A stretch of DNA of 41,264 nt from CAIWKO01 sp964469155 (GTDB taxonomy: Bacteria; Bacteroidota; Bacteroidia; Bacteroidales; CAIWKO01), in assembly GCA_964469155.1 (NCBI GenBank), contig CAYXXU010000041.1, positions 1-41,264 of the forward strand. The letters are read 5' to 3'. Positions 34,021-41,264 of the stretch are shown here, piece after piece. The notes below the pieces were generated by a model. That model was not told where the DNA came from. It was given only the letters and a program-made list of their open reading frames with translations, and made no database searches. Both the position numbers and the translations under genes were made by a program. Positions within the stretch are counted from its first letter, which is position 1; each line of letters opens with the position of its first letter.

Positions 34021-36009
34021 TTACGATCGGATAAATTCAATAACCAACACAATGATGATAAACAAAAAGGCATACATCAGGTAACTCTGGGTTTGTCCGT
34101 TCTGGAAAATGCGGAATCTTGCGAGGAACTTCAGCATCTTTTCCAAAGGCACCGTGATCAGACGGTCTTCTATCCTGTCATGCGATTGACTTTCGTAACT
34201 ATAGGCCTTTTGAGGAAAAACTTTGTCAATATTGATCTTGTCCTTTTTGATAAGCACCAAGGGTTCAAAAAGTTTACGAAAAGTTCGTGCAAACGAATTG
34301 GCTGTATATTGCATACGCGTATTGGGCGTCACATATCCGCATCCCCAGGTTTCGGACGATTCTATGCTCACCTTTCTTTGGGCAAGCTTTCTCAGCAGAT
34401 ACACCACGACTATGATGCCTATAAAGATGCCCGAAACCATGGAAATGCCTGTCATAGTTTCCGTCAGGCCCAGGGAAATGGTTTGCAGATCGTCTGTGGG
34501 CACCATCAGAGCCAAAGGTCTGCCCATCACTTTCATGATGAAAGCAGGGAAAATACCGATCAATACGATCAGCAGGCTGATGAGCATCATGGGAGCTTTT
34601 TTCACCCAGCCTCCTTCGGTGGGTTCTTTTTCCAATGGATAACGCGGGCTTCCCTGAAAGACTATTCCAAAAGCCTTGGTGAAACAGAGTATGGCCAGTC
34701 CGCCTATCAGGGCCAGAGATGCTATCACTATCACGAAAGAAAAGGATTCGGACAGGCCGAACAAATGAATGGCGCGGAACAGGCCCGAAAAGATGATGAA
34801 TTCCGAAATGAAGCCATTCAGGGGTGGCAATCCGCATATGGCTATGGCGCCTATCAGGAAGAAGGCTGCCGTAAAAGGCATTTTCTTTCCCAGTCCGCCC
34901 AGATGTTCAATATTCACTGTGCCTGCCCCCTGGTAAACATTGCCTGCACTGAAGAATAGCAGGGATTTGAACAGACTATGATTCAGGGTATGCAGCAGCG
35001 CTCCTGCAAATCCCATATAGGTGAGCATGGTGTTTTCGTATCCTATTCCCAGCGCTCCCATGCCTATGCCTATTCCGATGATGCCGATGTTCTCAATGCT
35101 GTGATAGGCCAGCAGTTTCTTCAGGTTGTGCTGAATGATGGCCAGCATCACCCCGTACAGTCCCGAACAAATCGCAAATATCATGACAATCCATCCAATG
35201 GTCACCATATCGGCAGGACTTTGAATCACCACACGCAAAATACCGTAAATGCCCACTTTGATGATCACCCCCGACATAATACCCGACAGATGCGAAGGAG
35301 CTGCGGGATGGGCATGAGGCAGCCAGGTGTGAAAAGGTATAAAACCCGCCTTGATGCCAAAGCCAATAAAGAACAGTAAGAATATGATAAGGGCATGTTG
35401 TCCGCCAGCCTGTTCTGGCAGTGCTTCCAGATTGGTAAACGAGGTGCCTCCCGTAAGGAAGAACAGATAAAAGGTTGCGGTAAGCAAGAACACCACGCTC
35501 AGGTGCATCTGAATGAAATAGTTGATGGCGGCCTTCAGCGTGCCTTCTTTTTTTCTTTCGAACAGGATCAGCACAAAGGAACTCAGCGACATAATCTCCC
35601 AGGTAACGATGAAGAAAAAGAGGTCGTTGAGCAGGGTCACGTAAATCATGGAAGCATGAAAAACAGGTAGCAGCATAAAATGTATCTTCAGGTCCGATAC
35701 GCGATCGGCATAATGTCCCAGGTATTCCTGCCCATAGAAACTTCCCGCAAGGGATACAATATTGATAATAATAATAAACCAGGCGCTTAAGGCGTCTAGC
35801 CTCAGTGTGTGATCGCCAAAATACGTAAGCAGGGGAGTTGTACCAACATCACCTCCGCTCAAAACTATCACGGCAGGGATCAGAGAAAATACGGCAATGA
35901 TGACCGAGGATAAAAAAGAAACCCAGCCGGATGTTTTAGATTTAAAAAAAGGAACCGCAAACAACGCCACTGCAACACCAATCAACGGAAATAGTAGGGC
36001 ATTCGTCAT
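34021..36009 (-). CDS. hyfB: HyfB-like (NuoL-type) antiporter-like membrane subunit
   Basis: 662-residue proton/sodium-translocating type subunit. About 16 helices. Key residues of the Mrp/NuoL fold are present: Glu in VTWEIMSLSSFVLILFE, Lys and His in GIKAGFIPFHTWLPHAHPAAPSHLSG and KVGIYGI, and the Lys/His pair in LLHTLNHSLFKSLLFFSAGNVY. The C-terminal extension (about 560-662) with ETWGCGYVTPNTRMQYTANSFAR matches the hydrogenase-4 component B family. First gene of the six-gene operon. Confidence 0.93.
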   Translation of the reverse strand: MTNALLFPLIGVAVALFAVPFFKSKTSGWVSFLSSVIIAVFSLIPAVIVLSGGDVGTTPLLTYFGDHTLRLDALSAWFIIIINIVSLAGSFYGQEYLGHYADRVSDLKIHFMLLPVFHASMIYVTLLNDLFFFIVTWEIMSLSSFVLILFERKKEGTLKAAINYFIQMHLSVVFLLTATFYLFFLTGGTSFTNLEALPEQAGGQHALIIFLLFFIGFGIKAGFIPFHTWLPHAHPAAPSHLSGIMSGVIIKVGIYGILRVVIQSPADMVTIGWIVMIFAICSGLYGVMLAIIQHNLKKLLAYHSIENIGIIGIGIGMGALGIGYENTMLTYMGFAGALLHTLNHSLFKSLLFFSAGNVYQGAGTVNIEHLGGLGKKMPFTAAFFLIGAIAICGLPPLNGFISEFIIFSGLFRAIHLFGLSESFSFVIVIASLALIGGLAILCFTKAFGIVFQGSPRYPLEKEPTEGGWVKKAPMMLISLLIVLIGIFPAFIMKVMGRPLALMVPTDDLQTISLGLTETMTGISMVSGIFIGIIVVVYLLRKLAQRKVSIESSETWGCGYVTPNTRMQYTANSFARTFRKLFEPLVLIKKDKINIDKVFPQKAYSYESQSHDRIEDRLITVPLEKMLKFLARFRIFQNGQTQSYLMYAFLFIIIVLVIEFIRS

Positions 36010-36043
36010 GAGTTTTTTTAATATTAAACAATAATAGAAAGGG

Positions 36044-36051
36044 CAAATGTA
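36044..36051 (-). promoter_or_regulatory. -7 element (TACATTTG) of the Hyf-like operon
   Basis: On the minus strand TACATTTG matches TAnnTTTG, 35 bases before the hyfB ATG, followed by an A/T-rich leader. Confidence 0.5.
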
Positions 36052-36157
36052 AATCTTAAACTACATGTAAAACCCTATGATAATAAAAACAAATCAACCG
36101 CTGACGGTTAATTAATATTTGTGCTGAACACAGGATAAATAATTTTTTTACGATTTT

Positions 36158-36188
36158 TTTGCTAAAACCCCAAAAATATCTATCTTTG
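36158..36188 (+). promoter_or_regulatory. Promoter of the initiator tRNA (TTTG, 19 bp, TATCTTTG)
   Basis: TTTG at 36158-36161 and TATCTTTG at 36181-36188 are separated by 19 bases, a full match to the Bacteroidota -33/-7 arrangement, and sit 16 bases before the tRNA. Confidence 0.75.
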
Positions 36189-36204
36189 CACTCCTAAAAT
36201 ATAG

Positions 36205-36276
<72 letters not shown>

Positions 36277-36286
36277 CCTCAGATAC

Positions 36287-36323
36287 AATAAAAGCCTTGA
36301 TTTATCTGGGCTTTTATTTTTTT
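36287..36323 (+). terminator. Terminator after the tRNA
   Basis: AATAAAAGCC (36287-36296) pairs perfectly with GGCTTTTATT (36309-36318) and is followed by a T-tract to 36323. Confidence 0.75.
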
Positions 36324-36392
36324 ATGTAGCATATTAGTAGCACAAACTTCTAAATCAAAGTATAATCCGGTTGCTTTTTATTCTTTTACCAG

Positions 36393-36732
36393 TTATTTTG
36401 TGGAGATATTTTTTTCATTTAGCCAAATTAGTTTAATTATTTCTTTTGCCTCTTTTAGCTCATCAATTGTTAATTCATTATCATTAGCTCTTATTCTTTG
36501 AAAAATGATACAGAGTTTTTTTATTTCTGCAACATCAACTGTGGTTATAAATGATAAATTGTTGCAGTGCTTTTGGTAATAATCTAAAGCTTACCATTTC
36601 AATGAGTTCATTATAATAAACATCTGGCTCATCTAAAGTATTGTAAAGAGTTACATTATCAACAAAGGCAAATTTTAATGGTGTGCCATTTTGAATTGAT
36701 TTTAATAATTCAATTTTCTCAGTTCTATTCAT
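36393..36732 (-). pseudogene. Frameshifted small hypothetical gene
   Basis: From the ATG at 36732 a frame encodes MNRTEKIELLKSIQNGTPLKFAFVDNVTLYNTLDEPDVYYNELIEMVSFRLLPKALQQ and then stops at 36535. From about 36560 down to the TAA at 36393 the +1 frame encodes a protein-like stretch (FITTVDVAEIKKLCIIFQRIRANDNELTIDELKEAKEIIKLIWLNEK) that has no start codon of its own. The most economical reading is one gene of about 110 residues interrupted by a frameshift near 36540-36560. Alternatives are recoding or a sequencing error. No family is recognised. Confidence 0.4.
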
Positions 36733-36856
36733 GGATTTTATTACTGAATGCATCTCAACAATTGACAAAGCAAAACCGTTGAAATAAAAAATGCAAACAA
36801 AAATGCATTCAAAGTTCAACGTATCTCCTTGATATAAAAACCCCGCACAAGGTTTT

Positions 36857-36939
36857 TTAGTGATTCACTAATGAATTTCTTAGTGATTCACTAATAAAAT
36901 ATTTTAGTGATTCACTAACGATTTCAAGTGAAACACTCA
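36857..36939. promoter_or_regulatory. Array of palindromic operators (TTAGTGATTCACTAA x3 plus one degenerate)
   Basis: Three perfect copies of the palindrome TTAGTGATTCACTAA lie at 36857-36871, 36880-36894 and 36904-36918, with a degenerate copy (AGTGAAACACT) at 36927-36937. Centre-to-centre distances are 23, 24 and about 21 bases. The array sits between the divergent small gene (36732, minus) and the response-regulator gene (37091, plus), so it may control either or both. Confidence 0.65.
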
Positions 36940-37090
36940 GTCTATTCAGATTTTATGATATTAATTTTGACCTGCAAATTAAGAGGTTTTGAATTGGCTA
37001 AAATCAAGCGCAATAATTGAGACAAAAACACTCCTGAGTTTTAACACAAAAAGGATTAAAAAATATTAATAAAACACTATTTGAATTTTT

Positions 37091-37756
37091 ATGAAAACTG
37101 TAAAAATTATTCTTCTTGACGATCATCAGATTATTCTTGATGGTCTGAAAACAATGCTGTCCAACGACAAGCATATTGTTATTTGCGGCGCTTACCTTTC
37201 AGGAATAGATACTCTGAAAAATGCTCTAATCCATCAACCAGATGTTATTATAACAGACATGATGATGCCCGACATGAGCGGACTTGATTTTATTAGAAAT
37301 TTGAAATCATATAATATAAAGTCTAAAATCCTGATTCTTTCAATGTGCATGTCAACAAACATCATTCATGACGCAATCAATGCAGGAGCTAATGGTTTTA
37401 TTATGAAACAAAATGCGAGCCGCGACGAGATAATGAAAGCTATTGCCTCTTTAACAAGCGGCCATGATTATTTTCCGGCTGACGTATTAAACACATTAAA
37501 CAATAAATCAAAACCTGAAATTACTCATCAGGAAGTTAGTTACGATAATTTAGATATTAGTGTGCTGTCAAAAAACGAGTTGCAGGTATTGCAATTATTT
37601 GCAGATGGATTTTCCAATAAAGAAATTTCTCAGAAGCTGTTAATGAGTGTTAAGACCATAGAAAAGCATAAATCAAATATCATGACCAAACTTAACTTAA
37701 AATCGAATATCGATCTCATAAAGTTTGCCATAAAAAATAATATTTGCTACTTATAA
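37091..37756 (+). CDS. NarL/FixJ-type response regulator (orphan)
   Basis: 221 residues: receiver domain (1-120) with acidic pocket Asp10/Asp11, phosphoacceptor Asp56 in IITDMMMPDMSG and the conserved Lys in FIMKQNAS (about 104), then a LuxR-type helix-turn-helix (about 155-215) with LSKNELQVLQLFADGFSNKEISQKLLMSVKTIEKHKSNIMTKLNLKS. No histidine kinase gene is adjacent. It is preceded by the TTAGTGATTCACTAA operator array and followed by genes for surface proteins, which it may regulate. That link is inferred from position. Confidence 0.92.
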   Translation: MKTVKIILLDDHQIILDGLKTMLSNDKHIVICGAYLSGIDTLKNALIHQPDVIITDMMMPDMSGLDFIRNLKSYNIKSKILILSMCMSTNIIHDAINAGANGFIMKQNASRDEIMKAIASLTSGHDYFPADVLNTLNNKSKPEITHQEVSYDNLDISVLSKNELQVLQLFADGFSNKEISQKLLMSVKTIEKHKSNIMTKLNLKSNIDLIKFAIKNNICYL

Positions 37757-37806
37757 TAATGTAACAAATCAATTAAGTTAATTAACTAAATCAAAAAATT
37801 ATAATA

Positions 37807-38379
37807 ATGGAAAATATGAAAAAGTCAGTAAGTCTTCAGAAATCATACATAAAAAGAGACGAAAGTTCAAAAAAAGTTCATCTTGTATACATTAGGTCTT
37901 TTTTTGTTACAATTATTTTTGTTTTAATTTGCAGCATTGGGTTTTCGCAAAATTTCAAAATAGTACAAAGTGGTCCTTCGGTTTCAAATCCCGGCGAAAC
38001 CATTACCTATATTATTGCTGTTAATAATACGGGAGTGACTGTTTCTGATGCTGTTATAAAGGCACATTTGTCTTCTTCCGGTTTATACACTTATATTAGT
38101 TCTAAACCCACAGGAGAATATAATGCAGAAAAGAATACCATTAAATGGGACAAAACAAATAATCCGGAATTGACCTCATTTGCCAATGGAGAGATTTACC
38201 TTACAGTAACAATAAGAGTTGGCGCCAATGTTTCCGGAGAATATAAGGTTCCTGATGTACTTTCCAAATTAAAATTATTTACAACCTTGGAAAGCAATCA
38301 ACTGAACTTATTAATAAATGGCAACGAAATAATTACAGATATTCCAAAAGCAGGTGGTGCTGTATTACCTGTTGAATAA
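37807..38379 (+). CDS. Secreted protein with a single DUF11-type domain
   Basis: 190 residues. An unusually long N-terminal region (about 25 residues, charged) precedes the hydrophobic signal segment (VYIRSFFVTIIFVLICSIGFSQ, cleavage after about 47). The mature protein is one DUF11-like beta-sandwich (KIVQSGPSVSNPGETITYIIAVNNTGVTVSDAVIKAHL...YLTVTIRVG), a domain used in repeat adhesins. It has no type IX sorting domain. It lies 32 bases before the giant adhesin gene and may be a small partner of it. Confidence 0.7.
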   Translation: MENMKKSVSLQKSYIKRDESSKKVHLVYIRSFFVTIIFVLICSIGFSQNFKIVQSGPSVSNPGETITYIIAVNNTGVTVSDAVIKAHLSSSGLYTYISSKPTGEYNAEKNTIKWDKTNNPELTSFANGEIYLTVTIRVGANVSGEYKVPDVLSKLKLFTTLESNQLNLLINGNEIITDIPKAGGAVLPVE

Positions 38380-38411
38380 ATTTAAATACTAAGAAAGAAA
38401 AAATATAAGTC

Positions 38412-41264
38412 ATGAAAACAAAAACCTATACTTCTATGAATCTATTAACAAGAACTACCGGAAAGGTTATAACTTTTCTTTTTTTGGTTTGCCTTGCATC
38501 GGGATTATTTGCCCAAATAAAAACTCCTTTTGCCGCCAGGTATCAGACCTCGGTAACCGGGGATATGACTCTCATAGCAAATAATGTTTTATCAGCCAAT
38601 GCCACTGCCGATTATACTGGTACTGCCGGTAATCATAACGTTACAATGGTGTTTGTGGATGTTGATTCGGATCCCAATACCTTCAACTCCAGTAAGGCAA
38701 CCCTAGCCCTGCCTTCAGGATTGACCTGTGTCACCATTAAGAAAGCTCTTTTATATTGGGCTGCAGCCAATTTTGAAGATCCAGGAAATGAGCCTGCATG
38801 GAATTTTAATGAAGTTAAATTTAAAATTCCCGGAGCCGCTTCATATTCTACTTTATCAGCCGATGCTGTAATTTATGATGGTCGTGCCGAACATTTTCAA
38901 AACGATCCTTATGTTTGTGTAAAAGATATCACATCTCTTTTGCCTGTCAATCCTAACGGAGAATATACTGTGGCCAATGTAAAAGCTAAGACAGGGGGGC
39001 TGACAGGGCATAATGGTGGCAACATCGGATGCTCGGGCGGTTGGATTATTGTTTTTGTTTATGAAAGTCCTACTCTCCCTCAAAAAAAGGTAAGTATTTT
39101 TGACGGATATACCCATGTTTATAATGGTATGAGCCCAAATCCCATGCCTTTTACATTTAGCGGATTTCAAACCATACCAAGTGGAAATGTAAGTGCGAAA
39201 TTTTTAATGGGTTCTCTTGAAGGTGACTGGGATTTAACAGGTGATTATGCTGAAATTCAAAAAGTAGATGCTTCCTGGTACAACCTGGCAACAGGGTCAG
39301 CGATACGACAGACAAATAACTTTTATCACAGTATTATAGGTTTAAATGGCGCACAATTTTTAAGCAGAGTCCCTGCCAGTACAAATACCCTTGGTTTTGA
39401 TGCAGATATTTTTTCGATAACCAATACCGGAAATTCTGTTATAGGAAATAACCAGACATCAGCTACAGTTAGAATGGGGACTAACCAGGAAACATATGGT
39501 ATGTTTTTGACTGGTCTGTCAGTTGATGTTTGGGAACCCCTAATACCGCCAATTATTACCATAGATGGTATGCCGGGAGGCTCCGGTGGTAATGTTGCTC
39601 CCGGGACCAACCTCACCTTTACCATTAATGCACAAAACAAAGGAAATGATCCCGCAACAAATACCCAGATCGTCTGTAACTTACCCTTGTGCGTCGATTT
39701 TGTTTCAGTTGTTACTCCTCTTCCAACAGGAGTTACATACGTGTATACCGCTTCAACACACACATTAACCTTCAGTATTCCCAATGGAATGGTTGAAGTT
39801 GGAGATCCCAGCCTTACTTTACAGTATATTGTTAAGGTAACAGATGATTGCGTTAAATTACGAAATACCTGTGCAATTGGTGGAAATACGGTTTGTAATG
39901 CAATTTATAACGGAACCCAGGCTCCTGCACAAAAGACCACCCCCAGTTCGAATGGTTTAACAGCCTGCGGACTTGGGAACGGACAGACTACTACATTTGT
40001 AATTTCCCCTTTGCCAACAGCATGTTCATTTCCAACCACTGTAAATGTTAATACTTGTACCTTCCCTGTAACATTTTCCAGTGTCCCCGATTTGCAAAAC
40101 CTGATCACAAATGGTTACTACATCTGTGCCACCGACAATTATTTGGCAACTCATTTAACTAATATTCCTGCTTCGGGCACGTACTATGCTTTCAAAGTAT
40201 TCTCACCCGCTTTCCCTGGTTGTTATGACAGGGTAGTGATCACAGTTTCCGTTGGAGGTCCTTCGGTTACACTTGCATCTTCAACCAATGTCGCCTGCTT
40301 TGGTGGTTCAAACGGAACTATCGATATCACGGTAACCGGAGGCACTGCACCTTATACTTATGTATGGACAAAAGGTGGGTCACCATTCCCTCAAACTACT
40401 GAGGATCTTACAGGTTTATCTGCCGGAGTATATGTAGTAACAGTTACAGATGCAGGAGGTTGTACTGCCACTATGCCAGCGGTAACCATAACTCAGCCTA
40501 ATGATATTAATATAAATCATACCACGACCCCAACGACTTGTGTGGATAGTACCAATGGTTCGATAACCATTACCTCAATAACCGGCGGAACTTCACCTTA
40601 TCAATATAAGGTAAATTCTGGTTCTTATATGCTGGCTACGCTTCCAATAAATATTACTGGTTTGGGTGCAGCAACTTATACTATTACAATAAAAGATAGT
40701 AAAGGATGTGAAAAACCATTTACCATTATTGTAGGAACAGTTCCGGATGTAACACCTCCTACTATTATTTGTCCGTCAAACATAACAGTTGCTTGCGGTG
40801 CAAGTACGGCCCCTGAATTTACAGGAACGGCAACTGCTACTGATAATTGCGGCACCCCTTCAGTAACATACACTGATTTTGGAGGTTCAGGTTCAGGTTG
40901 CGGAGGAACCATTACCCGTACATGGACTGCAACAGATGGTATCAATTCAGCAAGTTGTACACAAACCATCACGGTAAGTCCTGCTGCTTTACCGACCATG
41001 ACCGCTCCTGCAAACATAACAGTAGCTTGTGGTGCTATACCTGAAGCCAGTACAATTTCTTTCAGCAATGGTTTGACAGGCGGATGTGCTATCAACGGTA
41101 CTTCAAACTTATCAACTTTCACGGCTACTCCAGATGCTTGCGGTGGTACAGTAACCGAAACATGGACTGCTACTGACGCTTGCGGAAGAGCTTTGGCTTC
41201 TGTTTCCAGAACCATCACGGTAAGTCCTGCTGCTTTACCGACCATGACCGCTCCTGCAAACATA
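38412..41264 (+). CDS. Giant secreted repeat adhesin, 5-prime part (gene continues beyond window)
   Basis: Open from ATG 38412 to the window end (951 codons, no stop). A signal peptide ends LASGLFA|Q (residue 34). Residues about 45-370 form a beta-rich N-terminal domain (VTMVFVDVDSDP..., GCSGGWIIVFVYESP). A DUF11-like domain follows (about 375-480), then a Cys-containing region, two SprB-type repeats (about 617-695 and 699-775: CFGGSNGTIDITVTGGTAPYTY, SGLSAGVYVVTVTD-like motifs), and HYR-like repeats starting about 779, 860 and 942 (PTMTAPANITVACG, ETWTATDACGR). Such proteins are usually gliding or attachment adhesins exported by type IX secretion, but the C terminus is outside the window. 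Long minus-strand frames inside it are shadows. Confidence 0.88.
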   Translation, partial: MKTKTYTSMNLLTRTTGKVITFLFLVCLASGLFAQIKTPFAARYQTSVTGDMTLIANNVLSANATADYTGTAGNHNVTMVFVDVDSDPNTFNSSKATLALPSGLTCVTIKKALLYWAAANFEDPGNEPAWNFNEVKFKIPGAASYSTLSADAVIYDGRAEHFQNDPYVCVKDITSLLPVNPNGEYTVANVKAKTGGLTGHNGGNIGCSGGWIIVFVYESPTLPQKKVSIFDGYTHVYNGMSPNPMPFTFSGFQTIPSGNVSAKFLMGSLEGDWDLTGDYAEIQKVDASWYNLATGSAIRQTNNFYHSIIGLNGAQFLSRVPASTNTLGFDADIFSITNTGNSVIGNNQTSATVRMGTNQETYGMFLTGLSVDVWEPLIPPIITIDGMPGGSGGNVAPGTNLTFTINAQNKGNDPATNTQIVCNLPLCVDFVSVVTPLPTGVTYVYTASTHTLTFSIPNGMVEVGDPSLTLQYIVKVTDDCVKLRNTCAIGGNTVCNAIYNGTQAPAQKTTPSSNGLTACGLGNGQTTTFVISPLPTACSFPTTVNVNTCTFPVTFSSVPDLQNLITNGYYICATDNYLATHLTNIPASGTYYAFKVFSPAFPGCYDRVVITVSVGGPSVTLASSTNVACFGGSNGTIDITVTGGTAPYTYVWTKGGSPFPQTTEDLTGLSAGVYVVTVTDAGGCTATMPAVTITQPNDININHTTTPTTCVDSTNGSITITSITGGTSPYQYKVNSGSYMLATLPINITGLGAATYTITIKDSKGCEKPFTIIVGTVPDVTPPTIICPSNITVACGASTAPEFTGTATATDNCGTPSVTYTDFGGSGSGCGGTITRTWTATDGINSASCTQTITVSPAALPTMTAPANITVACGAIPEASTISFSNGLTGGCAINGTSNLSTFTATPDACGGTVTETWTATDACGRALASVSRTITVSPAALPTMTAPANI
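40965..41264 (+). repeat. 246-bp-period HYR-like repeat within the adhesin
   Basis: A 54-base stretch beginning accatcacggtaagtcctg at 40965-41018 is repeated without a single difference at 41211-41264, a period of 246 bases, and reaches the window edge. The intervening parts are related but diverged. Identity at the nucleotide level points to recent duplication or gene conversion. Confidence 0.8.

Noticed and set aside
33910..34959. 349-residue plus-strand frame opposite the HyfC/HyfB-like genes
   Set aside because: It is rich in His and Gln from antisense reading of hydrophobic codons, and the minus-strand proteins are unmistakable.
29558..36009. Calling the operon a functional NiFe hydrogenase or formate hydrogenlyase
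   Set aside because: The large subunit lacks the CGxC and DPCxxC ligands and the small subunit lacks its proximal cluster ligands, so H2 chemistry at a NiFe site is not possible.
36393..36560. Programmed ribosomal frameshift in the small gene
   Set aside because: No classical slippery heptamer plus downstream structure was recognised; a simple mutation or error is more economical, so it is only reported as frameshifted.
40676..41263. Long minus-strand frame under the adhesin gene (195 residues)
   Set aside because: It is a shadow of the repeat-rich plus-strand adhesin, whose frame encodes recognisable SprB and HYR-like domains with a signal peptide.

Overview
The window is a chromosomal segment of a member of the Bacteroidota, most likely a free-living or anaerobic Bacteroidales-type organism. 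The basis is: many start regions preceded by the Bacteroidota sigma-factor -7 element TAnnTTTG with A-rich leaders instead of Shine-Dalgarno sites; two proteins with type IX secretion (Por) C-terminal sorting domains; SprB-type repeats; the lipid and envelope gene order (flippase-dut, acpP-fabF-rnc); and family-level similarity of nearly every protein. No species can be named from the sequence alone.

Layout. 1-4.5 kb: MOP flippase, dut, then acpP-fabF-rnc (rnc appears to start at a CTG). 4.6-8.9 kb: OmpA-family protein, and on the minus strand a 1165-residue outer-membrane barrel protein, divergent from yicC. 9.85-10.11 kb: a non-coding element with 13-bp inverted ends. 10.2-15.7 kb (minus): complete RND efflux operon (periplasmic adaptor, HAE1 pump, TolC-like channel). 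15.8-18.9 kb (minus): mrdA-rodA elongasome pair. 19-22.3 kb: RhuM-family remnant, lipoprotein, a two-gene operon of a secreted partner plus a papain-like T9SS protease, interspersed repeats, and a stand-alone LytTR-like protein. 22.3-25.4 kb: an FN3-like hypothetical gene flanked by 21-bp-periodic repeats on both sides, then a strikingly AT-rich two-gene island. 25.7-27.6 kb: a gingipain/caspase-fold T9SS protein. 27.7-28.8 kb: an MNT nucleotidyltransferase antitoxin lacking an intact HEPN partner, then a PIN-domain toxin pair, each with a palindrome at its promoter. 28.8-36.0 kb (minus): a tightly packed six-gene complex I/hydrogenase-4-like operon. 36.2 kb: initiator tRNA. 36.4-37.8 kb: a frameshifted small gene, an array of palindromic operators and an orphan NarL-type response regulator. 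37.8 kb to the end: a DUF11-type secreted protein and a very large repeat adhesin that runs off the window.

The most remarkable item is the six-gene operon. It has the subunit order of hydrogenase-4 (HyfB-C-E-F-G-I) and keeps charged residues expected of the ion-pumping membrane subunits. Its large subunit has lost the NiFe-binding cysteine motifs, and its small subunit has lost all four cysteines of the proximal (N2-type) cluster. The fused ferredoxin domain retains exactly the four cysteines needed for one cubane. It therefore belongs with the enigmatic energy-converting-hydrogenase-related (Ehr) complexes, in a strongly degenerate form whose electron path and partner are unknown. Second in interest are the 21-bp (two helical turns) repeat arrays around the FN3-like gene and the TTAGTGATTCACTAA operator array.
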